NCBI GenBank assembly: GCA_963778185.1
Contig: CAVZTF010000003.1
Span: 1,798,001 to 1,862,000 of the forward strand
Direction of reading: 5' to 3'
Origin: RPQJ01 sp963778185
GTDB taxonomy: Bacteria > Pseudomonadota > Gammaproteobacteria > Steroidobacterales > Steroidobacteraceae
DNA length: 64,000 nucleotides
The position numbers and the translations under genes are program-made. Below, in pieces: positions 18,662-28,985 of the stretch (the stretch's first letter is position 1; the number at the start of each line of letters is the position of its first letter). Below the pieces are notes generated by a model. That model searched no databases. It had not been told where the DNA came from and saw nothing but the letters and a program-made list of their open reading frames with translations.

Positions 18662-19624
18662 CTACGGACCCTCGGCCTCGAGGTCGAAGCAAACCGGACC
18701 GTCGGGCGTGCTGGTCGTCGCATACTTGACCGGGGCGGACGCACTGCCAAAGCGCTCCATCATCTCGCCGAGACGGAACGTGTCGCGGATTTCGACCTGC
18801 ACGGCGGCCACCCTGCAGCGCGGGCACTGGACGATCGAGTCGTCGAACTCGTTGGCGCGGTGGTCGACGTAGAGGGCCGCCTCTGCGAGCGGGCCGCAAG
18901 AGCGGCATTCGTACCGCGTGATCAGCCGGTCGCTGAGGCGCAGGGGCTGGTCCACCAGTTGCCGGTCGCCGGGTATGCCTTCCACGCGTGGGCACCATCG
19001 ATTGCGGGTGCGGATGATCCGCGGTGCTGCCTGGAACGGCTCGCACCCCGGGCAGTCGGCGGAGCGCTCCAGCGCCGCAGGAGTATCGACGTCGCCGAGT
19101 GACTGTATGACGACGCGGCGCGCGGGCGGCCGTTTCCCGTCGCGCAAGCTGAATGCGGCCGAGGCGACGGCTGGGCCGACGGACTCCGGGACGGGTGCCG
19201 CCTCGCCGCCGACTGCAGCGTTAGGCGGAAGCGATGCGCGTCGCAATCCGCTGCTCGCATAACGCGCCGCGATGCGGGCGTACGCCTCGTGCGGGAGGTT
19301 GCATTCCAGGCAGGCGCGATCGGCGCTGGAGTTGAACGGAAAGCACTGCACGGTACTGCCAGTGCCGTCGAGAGCAACGGTCACAAGGTCGATGCGCGCG
19401 ATCAGGCACATCTGGTTGACGCGCAGCAGCGACTCCGGGTCGGACAGCACGGTGACGACGCAGTCATAGCGCTGCAGACGCCCGAGGCTCAGTGTCTCCC
19501 AGAAGTCGTCGCCGACCGAGTCGACCTGCGCGGCCCCGCGAGCGGCGAGGTGCTTGCGCAGCTCGCGGCCCATGGTGCCGTCGCCGATGACTACAACCCG
19601 ATCGATTCCCATGCCGTCCCCCAT
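18662..19624 (-). CDS. truncated E1/ThiF-like Rossmann protein with four CxxC pairs
   Basis: 320-residue protein. Residues 9-110 look like a shortened E1/MoeB/ThiF fold: a dinucleotide loop GDGTMG (14-19), then DCVVTVLSDPESLLRVNQMC (54-73), which matches the D-x-D-N...R...N segment of E1 enzymes. LVTVALDGTGSTVQCFPF and CLECNLP (Cys105, Cys108) follow, equivalent to the E1 CxxC after strand 6. The stretch that carries the ATP-contacting Arg and Lys in E1 enzymes is missing, so adenylation is doubtful. The C-terminal half has three more CxxC pairs (191/194, 240/243, 267/270), suggesting zinc ribbons. The next gene on the same strand begins upstream at 20390. Function unknown. Confidence 0.65.
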   Translation of the reverse strand: MGDGMGIDRVVVIGDGTMGRELRKHLAARGAAQVDSVGDDFWETLSLGRLQRYDCVVTVLSDPESLLRVNQMCLIARIDLVTVALDGTGSTVQCFPFNSSADRACLECNLPHEAYARIAARYASSGLRRASLPPNAAVGGEAAPVPESVGPAVASAAFSLRDGKRPPARRVVIQSLGDVDTPAALERSADCPGCEPFQAAPRIIRTRNRWCPRVEGIPGDRQLVDQPLRLSDRLITRYECRSCGPLAEAALYVDHRANEFDDSIVQCPRCRVAAVQVEIRDTFRLGEMMERFGSASAPVKYATTSTPDGPVCFDLEAEGP

Positions 19625-19637
19625 TACCCACCCGCCT

Positions 19638-20390
19638 TCAGCGGACCTCCTCGACCTTCACCCAGGCGGAATACTCCGACACGCCGGTGCTCCGGCCCCA
19701 CACCAGCAGGCCGTCGGTGGAACCGGAACTCGAGTCGCGTACGGCGCCAAGTTCGACCCATTCCCCCAATGGCACGCTCACCGTCGTGGTCGCGCCGCCG
19801 GTCTGGACGACCCCGCCACGCCCCGCGAACCGTTGCTGGCGCGGCGAGACCTCCAGGGTCACGGTGTCCCCGGAGACCCGCGCCGTGGCGTAGAAGCCGG
19901 TGTCTGCGGAACGGTACGGGGCAGATTGCCCGATCGCGATGAAGGTTTCGTTGCCCTCGAGCGTTCGGATGCTGCTCAGGTTGCGGAGGTCGGCGCGCTG
20001 CGCGCGGCCGCCGACCTGTAAGCGGGCGCTCGAGTCGTTCCCGATGACTACCGAACCCTGCGCGGCCGCCGTCGTCGATCCCGTGACGGTACCCTGGCCG
20101 ACGCTGATGAGCAGTTGGCGCGGCTCGCGGTCGACCGCGGCGACCGCCTGCCGGATCTGCTCCAGGTTGGCCGGGCTCGTCCGCACGAACAGCAGGCCGT
20201 CGATGCCGGTGAGCACACCGCCTGGGTCAAGCAGGGGCTGCACGATCGGGATGACATCGTCGGCAAGGCGGTGATGGAGCTCGACGATCTGCAGCTCCTG
20301 CGCGCGGGCCGGCGGGGCCGGCACGAGCGCCGCCATGGCCAGGGCCATGGCCACGAGGCAGGGAGCGGCAGATGTCGGTCGCAGTTTCAT
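19638..20390 (-). CDS. exported secretin-N-domain (NolW-like) protein
   Basis: 250-residue protein with a Sec signal peptide (cleavage likely after ARAQ, about residue 31). The following domain, LQIVELHHRLADDVIPIVQPLL...GGVLTGIDGLLFVRTSPANLEQIRQAVAAVD, is a clear secretin N1/NolW-type ring-building domain. The C-terminal half is beta-rich and lacks the secretin pore domain. It lies 13 bases upstream of the E1-like gene, so the two are likely one operon. Such stand-alone modules may form periplasmic rings or assist secretion; no other secretion genes are nearby. Confidence 0.8.
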   Translation of the reverse strand: MKLRPTSAAPCLVAMALAMAALVPAPPARAQELQIVELHHRLADDVIPIVQPLLDPGGVLTGIDGLLFVRTSPANLEQIRQAVAAVDREPRQLLISVGQGTVTGSTTAAAQGSVVIGNDSSARLQVGGRAQRADLRNLSSIRTLEGNETFIAIGQSAPYRSADTGFYATARVSGDTVTLEVSPRQQRFAGRGGVVQTGGATTTVSVPLGEWVELGAVRDSSSGSTDGLLVWGRSTGVSEYSAWVKVEEVR

Positions 20391-20419
20391 CCCTGAAGAT
20401 TCCCGCTGGGCCCCGGTGT

Positions 20420-21463
20420 TCAGTCCGCCAGCTCGAGCGCCTCCTGCACGCAGGCGACGAGTGCGGCGACGCCTTCGGTCTCCTGGTCGTGCCGGCAGAC
20501 GAGGCGTATGTCCTTGCCCAGTTTGTAGAAGCGAAACGGGCCGCGGTCAAGGGCTGCGACGCCCGCCTCGGGCAGGCGCAGGAAAATCATGTTGACCTGC
20601 ACGGGGGCGACGAGCGAGACGCCCGGGATTTCCTGCAGCCGGGCCGCGAGTCCGGCGGCGCAAGCATTCGCCCGCCTGGCGCGCTCGACCCAGCGATCGT
20701 CGGCGAGATAGCGCTCGAGTTGCGCCGAGACGAAGCGGGCCTTCGAGAGCACCTGCCCGCCGCGCTTCATCCGGTAGGGGACCTCCCGCGCGAGCGTCTC
20801 GTCGAAGACCACGACCGCCTCGGCGTTGATCGCGCCGTTCTTGGTGGCGCCCAGCGACAGGACGTCGACGCCGCGGCGCCAGGTGAGGTCGGCCGGCGAA
20901 CAGCCCAGCGCGGCGACGGCGTTGGCGAACCGTGCGCCGTCCATGTGCACGCGCAGGCCGTGGGCCCGCGCCACGTCCGAAAGGGCCTCGACATCGTGCA
21001 GCGAATAGAGCGTGCCGAAGTCGCTCGGCTGGGTGATGTTGAGCGCGAACGGCTGGACACGGGTCGGGTTGCCGAGCCCGGCGAGCGCGAGCGCTTCATC
21101 CAGCGACGCCGGCTCGAGCTTGTAGTCCGCGCCCGGCAGCCCCACGAGCTTCGCACCCGTGAAGAATTCCGGCGCCCCGCATTCGTAGACGTTGATGTGC
21201 GCCGTTTCGTGGCAGTAGACGGAACCGAAGGGGTTCGCGAGCGCCGCGAGCGCGATCGAGTTGGCGCCCGTGCCGCTGGCCATGGGAAAGACGCTCACGG
21301 CGCGCTCGAACACGGCCCCGAAGCGCTCGTTCATGCGTCGGGTATATTCGTCCTCGCCGTAGGGCGCGGCGGTGCCCGCGTTGGCCGCGACCAGCGCCTC
21401 GAGTATCTCGGGCGCGGCGCCGCCCACGTTGTCGCTGCGGAAGTCGTAGACCGTCCCGGTCAT
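20420..21463 (-). CDS. ltaE: low-specificity L-threonine aldolase
   Basis: 347-residue PLP enzyme that cleaves threonine or allo-threonine to glycine and acetaldehyde. It shows the N-terminal FRSDN motif (residues 8-12), HETAHI (85-90), HMDGARFANA (173-182) and the PLP lysine Lys208 in LGATKNG. Length matches bacterial LtaE (about 330-350). ATG 21463 is shared by one base with the stop of the upstream thioredoxin-lipoprotein gene (TGATG), so translation is coupled. It is the last gene of the hutU-hutI-hutG-thioredoxin-ltaE unit. Confidence 0.93.
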   Translation of the reverse strand: MTGTVYDFRSDNVGGAAPEILEALVAANAGTAAPYGEDEYTRRMNERFGAVFERAVSVFPMASGTGANSIALAALANPFGSVYCHETAHINVYECGAPEFFTGAKLVGLPGADYKLEPASLDEALALAGLGNPTRVQPFALNITQPSDFGTLYSLHDVEALSDVARAHGLRVHMDGARFANAVAALGCSPADLTWRRGVDVLSLGATKNGAINAEAVVVFDETLAREVPYRMKRGGQVLSKARFVSAQLERYLADDRWVERARRANACAAGLAARLQEIPGVSLVAPVQVNMIFLRLPEAGVAALDRGPFRFYKLGKDIRLVCRHDQETEGVAALVACVQEALELAD

Positions 21464-23118
21464 CACGCGCCCGTGGTGGCTGCAGCGGCGGGATTGAGGA
21501 AACGCTCGCAGTGGACGCGCCCCTCGTCGCCCTCGGGCATGCCGCGGCAGATTTCGCCGGTGCGCGCACGCAGGGCCGCGATGACCTTCGCGCGGTCGCC
21601 CGTGGCGCCCCACTCGAGCAGTTTCGCGCTCAGCTGCTCGAGCCGCATGCGCGTGCGCTGGTAGAACGCGTCGGGCGAGCCGTCCAGCTCGCCGAGTACC
21701 GCGAGGCCTGCCTTCTCGATCCTGGCCGCGTCGTCGGGCGTGAGCTCGACCAGCCCGACGAGGTAGTTGTAGCCCCACTGGAAGCGCGTGGCCGGGCCCT
21801 GCGCGCCTTCATACGCTCGTGCGAGCCACTGCACTGCCTCGTCGGCACGGCCGGCTTTCTCGGCGAGTTCCGCGAGATCGAGCATGAAGTAGTAAGGCGA
21901 CTTCGATTTCTCGAGTTCCGCCACCAGCAGGCGGTTGGCGTCCTCGTCCAGCTCGGCCTCCCAGTAGAGCCCGACGGCCGCGTTGATCGCGGCCTGGCGC
22001 GCATAGGGGTCGGTGGTCGCTGCATCGACCTGCGCGACGGCCTTGCGCGCGTCTTCCACGAGCGCGGCCGGGAGCGGTGCCTCGGGCGCCGCGAGCTTCG
22101 CCAGCACCATGCGCGCGCGGACCCGGCTCAACTGCTCAGGCGCCGAGAGCGCCGCGCCGCCTGCGTCGCCCGCCAGCCGGTCGAGCGCGGCGTGCCACGC
22201 GTCGACGATCTGTGTGCGCTCCGGGCTTCCTGCGTCAGAGAGCAGGCCCACGACGTCTTTCGCGCCGTACAGCAGGTTGTCGACGTTGGCGCGGCCGACA
22301 GCAGGAAGCTGGAGCAGTTCGAGCAGCCGCTTGCGGGCCTCCGCGCGGTCGAGCCCGGTGAAGCGACCCTTGCCGTCCTCGGCCTCGGCGGCCGCGGCGC
22401 CGAGGTACTCGAAGAACAGGCGCGCGCAGTCGGGCAGCAACTCGACGGGACAGCTCGCGGCCAGGGTGCGGAACGTGCCGACCTCCCTGGCCTTCGCCAT
22501 CGCGCGGCCATTGTCGGTGGCCCAGGAGTAGTAGGCGAGCAGTTGCCAGTCGCCGGGCGTAACTTCGCCCCCGTGTGCGGCGGCGGCGAGTATTTCCTTG
22601 ACCGGGCGTGCTTCGGCGAGCGCGACGTCGAGGATTTTCGCATACCGCTCGATGTCCACGCCGCCGGGCAGCCGCGTGATCTCGCCGCCCGCGGGGCTGA
22701 AGAGGATCATCGTCGGGTAGCCCACGACCCCGAAACGCTCAGCCTGCTTCTGCGCGCTCGGCGTGTCGCCGTCGAGGTACACCGGCACGAACAGGCGGCT
22801 GCGCTCCTGGAACTCGCGGCGGTTGAAGATCGTCGACTTGATCTGGGCGCAGGGCGGGCACCACTCGGCACCCCAGTACAGGAACAGCGGCTTGTCCGCC
22901 AATTTCGCGGCGGCGAAAGCCGCGTCCACGTCTCCGTCGAACCACTCGATGCCGGGCGGCAGGTGACTGTCGGTGCCGTGGCTCGCCGCGGCCGCGACCG
23001 TCGGGGGCGATCCTGCCGCGGGCGACGGCTCCTTGCGTCCACAGCCGACGAGGACGGCGCAGGCCAGGACCAGGATCGTGACCGGGAGTGCGGTATCGCA
23101 GTGCTTTGGAGCGTTCAT
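21463..23118 (-). CDS. thioredoxin-fold lipoprotein with long helical C-terminal region
   Basis: 551-residue protein. The signal peptide ends in LVGC (Cys26), a lipobox. A thioredoxin domain follows (about residues 60-180) with WGAEWCPPC (Cys87, Cys90) and a cis-Pro in VVGYPTMILF. The remaining about 370 residues are alpha-helical and repeat-like (TPR/HEAT style), without a named family. It is probably a periplasm-facing disulphide-handling protein. ATG 23118 was chosen over an upstream ATG at 23160 because it places the signal peptide properly. It sits between hutG and ltaE and is coupled to ltaE by a one-base overlap. Confidence 0.85.
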   Translation of the reverse strand: MNAPKHCDTALPVTILVLACAVLVGCGRKEPSPAAGSPPTVAAAASHGTDSHLPPGIEWFDGDVDAAFAAAKLADKPLFLYWGAEWCPPCAQIKSTIFNRREFQERSRLFVPVYLDGDTPSAQKQAERFGVVGYPTMILFSPAGGEITRLPGGVDIERYAKILDVALAEARPVKEILAAAAHGGEVTPGDWQLLAYYSWATDNGRAMAKAREVGTFRTLAASCPVELLPDCARLFFEYLGAAAAEAEDGKGRFTGLDRAEARKRLLELLQLPAVGRANVDNLLYGAKDVVGLLSDAGSPERTQIVDAWHAALDRLAGDAGGAALSAPEQLSRVRARMVLAKLAAPEAPLPAALVEDARKAVAQVDAATTDPYARQAAINAAVGLYWEAELDEDANRLLVAELEKSKSPYYFMLDLAELAEKAGRADEAVQWLARAYEGAQGPATRFQWGYNYLVGLVELTPDDAARIEKAGLAVLGELDGSPDAFYQRTRMRLEQLSAKLLEWGATGDRAKVIAALRARTGEICRGMPEGDEGRVHCERFLNPAAAATTGA

Positions 23119-23182
23119 CGACGCAGGATACTTGGCCTCTGCCACGCGGGCAAAAGGCACGGATGGCGCGCCTCCCGGCGCG

Positions 23183-24160
23183 TCAACTCGAATTGAACGC
23201 GGCCAGCTCGTAGACCAGGCGCGCCGCCGCGCGCGCCGTGCGTCCGTCGGGGTCGTGGCGCGGATTCAACTCCGCGACGTCGGCGATCAGCAGCTTGCTG
23301 CCCCGATCGCGTGGGCCGCAGCACCGCAGTGCCTCCCTCAGCAATGCCACGGCGCGCTGCAGCGGCACACCGAGGCCGGCGGGGGCACTCACGCCTGGGG
23401 CCACGGACGGTGGGAGAACGTCGAGGCAGCAGGTCAGGTAGACGGCGGACGATTCGGCGATGAACCGCCGCAGGCGCGGTTCGACGTCCGCGCCGTCCAC
23501 GTCGACGTCGAGGATCACGTCCGTGCCGAGCGTCGCCGCACGCTGCAGCAGCGCGGGGGTATTGGCCGCCTCGCTCACGCCGATACAGAGATAGCGGAAC
23601 GGTCGTCCGGCCGCCGCGCAGGCCTCGGCGATCTGCAGGAACGGCGTGCCCGAGGTACCGCGGCCCGGGATCTCCGGTCGGCGCAGGTCGAGGTGGGCGT
23701 CGAGGTTGACGATGCCGAGCCGGTCCAGGCGGGGGTCGCCGTCGAGCGCCTGGGCCAGGCCCTGGTAGGCGGCCCAGGCGATTTCGTGCCCGCCGCCGAG
23801 TCCGATCGGCAAGTGCCCCGCGCCGAGCAGCCCCGCGAGCCGGGCGGCATAGTCCTGCTGTGCGTGCTCGAGCGCGTCACCCTCGCAGGCGATGGTGCCT
23901 GCGTCGTAGAGCCGGTCGTGCCGGCCGCCATGCCAGGCCAGGTTGGCGAGCATGCGTCGCAGCGCGACGGGTCCCTCCGACGCACCGGGCCGGCCGTGAT
24001 TGCGCCAGACGCCCGCGTCGCTCGCGAAGCCGAGCAGTGCGATGCCCGGACGGTCGGCGGCCGCGGCGGGTTGTACGAGCTGGTGCCAGCGGCGGCCCTG
24101 GTCACCGTCGATGGCGTCGACGCGGCCGATCCAGGCGTCCATGTCGTCACGTTGTGTCAC
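23183..24160 (-). CDS. hutG: formimidoylglutamase HutG (arginase family)
   Basis: 325-residue arginase-superfamily enzyme that converts N-formimidoyl-glutamate to glutamate and formamide, the last step of the four-step histidine pathway. Binuclear Mn site motifs are visible: GGGHEIAW, NLDAHLDLR and DVDVDGAD. The start is taken at GTG 24160, spaced well from AGGAG; another GTG lies at 24166. It lies 11 bases after hutI on the same strand. Presence of this enzyme, not HutF, indicates the direct hydrolysis branch. Confidence 0.92.
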   Translation of the reverse strand: MTQRDDMDAWIGRVDAIDGDQGRRWHQLVQPAAAADRPGIALLGFASDAGVWRNHGRPGASEGPVALRRMLANLAWHGGRHDRLYDAGTIACEGDALEHAQQDYAARLAGLLGAGHLPIGLGGGHEIAWAAYQGLAQALDGDPRLDRLGIVNLDAHLDLRRPEIPGRGTSGTPFLQIAEACAAAGRPFRYLCIGVSEAANTPALLQRAATLGTDVILDVDVDGADVEPRLRRFIAESSAVYLTCCLDVLPPSVAPGVSAPAGLGVPLQRAVALLREALRCCGPRDRGSKLLIADVAELNPRHDPDGRTARAAARLVYELAAFNSS

Positions 24161-24171
24161 GGTCACTCCTC

Positions 24172-25379
24172 TCAGGCGGCGCGCTCGAGGACGATCTCGC
24201 CCCTGCGCACCACCATGCTGCAGGGATTGAAGCCGGCCCAGTAGCCAAGTTCGTCCGGGGTCTCGATCGACCATACGGCGAAATCCGCGGCCAGCCCCGG
24301 TGCCAGCGCGCCTCGCTCGTGCTGCATCCCGAGGGCGCGCGCCGCGTGGCGCGTCGTCCCGAGCAACACTTCTTCGCTCGTGAGGCCGAACAGCCGCCGC
24401 GCCATGTTCATCGCGAGCAGCAGCGACGCGCCGGGCGCCGAACCCGGGTTGCAGTCGGACGCGACGGCGAGTGGCACCCCGTGCCGGCGCAACGCGTCGA
24501 TCGGCGGAAGTTGTCGCTCGGCGAGCGCATAGAACGCCACCGGCAGCATCACGGCCACCGTTCCCGAACGGGCGAGCGCGACGGCGTCGGCCTCGCTCGC
24601 GTATTCGAGGTGATCGCAGGACAGGGCGCGGTGCCTCGCAGCCACCTGGGTGCCGCCGACGTTCGAGAGTTGCTCCGCGTGCATCCGCACCGGCAGGCCG
24701 AGCGCGCGCGCTTGCGTGAACAGGCGGTCGCATTGAACTGCCGAGAAGGCGATGTCCTCGCAGTAGGCATCCACCGCGTCTGCAGCGGATGCCCGCACGA
24801 TGCGCGGCAGCCAGTCCTCGCAGATCGTCGAGACGTAGTCGTCGGCGCGGCCGGCAAACTCCGGCGGCAACGCGTGCGCGGCGAGGAAGCTCGTCGAGAC
24901 GGTCACGGGGTGCTCGCTCGCCAGCCTGCGTGCCGCGCGCAGCATGCGTTCCTCCGTGGCGAATTCGAGGCCGTAGCCCGACTTGATCTCGACGGTGGTC
25001 ACGCCCTCCTGCAGCAGCGAGAGCAGGCGCGATCGGCTCGCCTCGACCAGCGCGTCCTCGCCCGCGGCACGAGTGGCGCGCATCGTCGAGAGGATCCCGC
25101 CTCCCTCGCGCGCAATTGCGGCGTAGCTGCTGCCCGAGGTGCGTCGGGCGTATTCTGCCGCGCGCTGGCCCGCGAACACGAGGTGCGTGTGGCAGTCGAC
25201 GAGGCCCGGCGTCACCCAGCGGCCGGCGAGCTCGACTGTGCGGTGCGGGTGGAGGCCCGCGGGTAACTCGTGCTCCTCCCCGACCCAACGGATCGACTCG
25301 TCGTCCGTAAGCAGAGCGCCGGGCGATAGCTCGCGCATCCCGGCATCGCAGGTGAAGAGTCGGGCGTTGCGCCAGAGTG

Positions 25380-25386
<7 letters not shown>
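24172..25386 (-). CDS. hutI: imidazolonepropionase HutI
   Basis: 404-residue amidohydrolase that opens imidazolone-propionate to formimidoyl-glutamate. The metal-site motif is VTPGLVDCHTHLVFAG (about residues 60-75), with KSGYGL and later H/D ligands (HAEQL, SDCNPGS). Length equals typical HutI. The start is GTG 25386, overlapping the hutU stop by seven bases; the frame extends upstream but that part lies inside hutU. Third step of histidine use. Confidence 0.95.
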
Positions 25387-27050
<1,664 letters not shown>

Positions 27051-27097
27051 GGCGCGCGTTATATCATCCGGGCGTCCGTCCGTACCGGGAGCCCGCC

Positions 27098-27310
27098 GTG
27101 ATCCGTTGGATCGTCATTCTTTCGCTGCTGCAGCTGGTCGCCTTCTGGAAGATCCTCGGGCGCATGGGGTTCCCGCCCTGGCTCGCCGTCATGGCGTCGA
27201 TCCCGCTGGTGAACCTGATCGTGCTCTACTACGTCGCGGTCGTGCCCTGGCCGCGGGACACCCTCCCGCCGCCGCCCCCGGCCGACGGCGCCAAGGACGC
27301 ACGCTTCTGA
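27098..27310 (+). CDS. small membrane protein, DUF5684-like
   Basis: 70-residue protein with two hydrophobic helices (about 3-20 and 27-50) and a proline-rich charged tail. The pattern MGFPPWLAVMASIPLVNLIVLYYVAV resembles short two-helix proteins of the DUF5684 type; I am not certain of the family. Divergent from hutU with a 47-base gap. Function unknown. Confidence 0.65.
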   Translation: MIRWIVILSLLQLVAFWKILGRMGFPPWLAVMASIPLVNLIVLYYVAVVPWPRDTLPPPPPADGAKDARF

Positions 27311-27395
27311 CCGTGCCCGGCAACGCGGTTTGTAGCCGCCGACCGCGTCGGGTACCGTGTCGACCCTCCGAATTCGACAGACCCGAGGAATGCCC

Positions 27396-27800
27396 ATGGC
27401 CGGCCCGACCAACGCCCCCGAACCGAAGATGGATGCGAACGACCTCTACCGCGAGGACACCTACTCCGACCGCAAGGTCGGCACGATCCGCGTCACGAGC
27501 CCGGTGAAGCCGGACGGTTCGGCCGATCCGGCGCGCGCGACGATCTACGTCGGGCAGGCGCAGATCATGACGCCGGCCGGCGTGTTGCCGCTCACCTTTG
27601 AGATCGATGCGAAGACGCTGGCCGAGGCCTGCGAAAGGTTCGCCGATGGCGCGCGGGTCGCCTTCGAGGAGACGATGAAGGAGCTGCAGGAGATGCGCCG
27701 CCAGCAGGCATCCTCGATCGTGATCCCGGACGCGGGCGCCGCCTCGGCGCTGACGGGGCAGGGCGGCCTGCCGCCGCGCGGCAAGATCCAGTTCCCCTGA
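27396..27800 (+). CDS. conserved-type cytoplasmic hypothetical protein
   Basis: 134-residue soluble protein. ATG 27396 is preferred, since GAGGA at 27385-27389 is six bases upstream; another ATG lies at 27390. The middle, ATIYVGQAQIMTPAGVLPLTFEIDA, looks like a beta-sheet domain, followed by an amphipathic helix (about residues 70-110) and a low-complexity tail. No family recognised. The MazG-like gene follows after seven bases and is likely cotranscribed. Confidence 0.7.
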   Translation: MAGPTNAPEPKMDANDLYREDTYSDRKVGTIRVTSPVKPDGSADPARATIYVGQAQIMTPAGVLPLTFEIDAKTLAEACERFADGARVAFEETMKELQEMRRQQASSIVIPDAGAASALTGQGGLPPRGKIQFP

Positions 27801-27807
27801 GCGTCGG

Positions 27808-28158
27808 ATGGCCGATTCGCTGATCCGCCTGCGCGACGCGCTGCGCTCCTTCGCCGCCGAGCGCGACTGGGAGCAGTTCCATTCGCCCAGGAACCTCGCC
27901 ACCGCGCTCGCGGTGGAGGCGGCCGAGTTGCTCGAGCCGTTCCAGTGGCTCACGGACGCGCAGAGCCGCGACCTGTCGCCCGAGGTCCGCGCGGCCGTAG
28001 AGCAGGAGATGGCGGACGTGCTGCTCTATCTCGTGCGCCTCGCCGACAAGCTCGGGATCGACCTCGAACAGGCGGCGGTGGCCAAGATCACCCGCAACGG
28101 CGAGAAATACCCGGTGGAGAAGGCGCGCGGGTCCAGCCGGAAATATACCGAGCTGTAG
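27808..28158 (+). CDS. MazG-like nucleotide pyrophosphohydrolase (RS21-C6 type)
   Basis: 116-residue all-alpha NTP pyrophosphatase. The metal-binding motifs EAAELLEPFQW (about 37-47) and EMADVLLYLVRLADKLG (about 66-82) match the ExxE...ExxD signature of MazG/RS21-C6 proteins, which hydrolyse dCTP or other, often modified, dNTPs. Length and the C-terminal NGEKYPVEKARG are typical. Role: nucleotide pool cleaning (family inference). Confidence 0.92.
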   Translation: MADSLIRLRDALRSFAAERDWEQFHSPRNLATALAVEAAELLEPFQWLTDAQSRDLSPEVRAAVEQEMADVLLYLVRLADKLGIDLEQAAVAKITRNGEKYPVEKARGSSRKYTEL

Positions 28159-28213
28159 GCTGGGGGCTGGGGGCTGAGGGCGGAAGGTAGGGGCGGCTGT
28201 CGAGGCGTGGCGA

Positions 28214-28229
28214 CGTTTCCGCGGAAACG
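28214..28229. repeat. perfect palindrome CGTTTCCGCGGAAACG, copy 1
   Basis: 16-bp perfect palindrome, preceded by GA and followed by ACCAATCCGA. The same core, in a 20-bp version followed by AATCCGA, recurs at 50200-50219. Shared flanks suggest a dispersed element or a protein-binding site. Confidence 0.7.
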
Positions 28230-28311
28230 ACCAATCCGAAACGCCCGGTCGCTAGACGGCCTTTCGTCTGAAAATTCGTGGTTTCGGGCGGGTGGTGCCT
28301 CGGACACATGA

Positions 28312-28329
28312 GCGTTTCAGGCGAAACGC
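28312..28329. repeat. inverted repeat GCGTTTC-AGGC-GAAACGC
   Basis: Seven-base arms around a four-base centre, 82 bases after the first GTTTC/GAAAC palindrome and with the same arm chemistry. Together they form a small cluster in the otherwise gene-free gap. Confidence 0.55.
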
Positions 28330-28514
28330 CGGTGAGCGCCATAAGCCATTGAATTGTCAAAGATCAATCGACGAGGCGGCGCCGTATTTTCGTACGGGCA
28401 CGGCCGCAAGCTGCATTGGTGACGCAGACGTGCAGAAATGCACTGGTGGCACCCGTCAGTCACAATGACGGAGCACGCTGGATAACGAACAACGCCCCAG
28501 AGGAATACCGATCG

Positions 28515-28964
28515 ATGGACTTTTCAGCCGCAACGCTCTGGTGGGTCGCCGCCGGCGTCCTGGTCGCGATCGAACTCGCGACAGGTACGTTCTACCTGCT
28601 GATGATGGCGTTCGGCCTCGCTGCAGCCGCCATCGCCGCCCACCTCGGACTCTCCGGCACTGCCCAGGTCACGATCGCCGCGATCGTGGGAGGCGGGGCC
28701 ACGGCGTACTGGCACTGGCGGCGGTACAAGGAGCCGCGCTCGGCGCCGGCCGCCGAGAATCGCGACGTCAACCTCGACATCGGCGAGCGCGTGCACGTCG
28801 CGGAGTGGGCGGCGGACCGCACCGCCAGGGTCCAGTACCGTGGTTCCGCGTGGTCCGCGCGGCTCGCGCCGGGCGCGACGGCGACGACGGGCGAGCACCT
28901 CGTCACGGCCGTCGAAGGCAACTGGCTGGTGCTGGCCCCGAAAGTTACGCAACGTTTCAGCTGA
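28515..28964 (+). CDS. NfeD-family membrane protein
   Basis: 149-residue NfeD1b-type protein: three hydrophobic helices in the first 75 residues (WWVAAGVLVAIELATGTFYL onward) and a C-terminal OB-fold domain (about residues 85-145, RVHVAEWAADRTARVQYRGSAWSARL). ATG 28515 follows AGAGGAA. It pairs with the stomatin-like gene 21 bases downstream, a nearly universal bacterial pairing in which NfeD is thought to act with the SPFH protein in membrane microdomains. Confidence 0.92.
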   Translation: MDFSAATLWWVAAGVLVAIELATGTFYLLMMAFGLAAAAIAAHLGLSGTAQVTIAAIVGGGATAYWHWRRYKEPRSAPAAENRDVNLDIGERVHVAEWAADRTARVQYRGSAWSARLAPGATATTGEHLVTAVEGNWLVLAPKVTQRFS

Positions 28965-28985
28965 CTCGCCGAGGAAGACAAGCAA

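Larger units (their letters stand above)
28159..28514. other. non-coding gap with GTTTC/GAAAC palindromes
   Basis: No gene seen in about 355 bases. The first part is GC-rich and slippery (repeated GGGGCTG-like runs at 28160-28195). Two inverted repeats follow: CGTTTCCGCGGAAACG at 28214-28229 and GCGTTTC-AGGC-GAAACGC at 28312-28329. The remainder, up to the NfeD ribosome binding site (AGAGGAA near 28498-28504), is more AT-rich around 28345-28395 and probably holds the nfeD promoter, but I could not fix -35 and -10 boxes. Confidence 0.6.
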
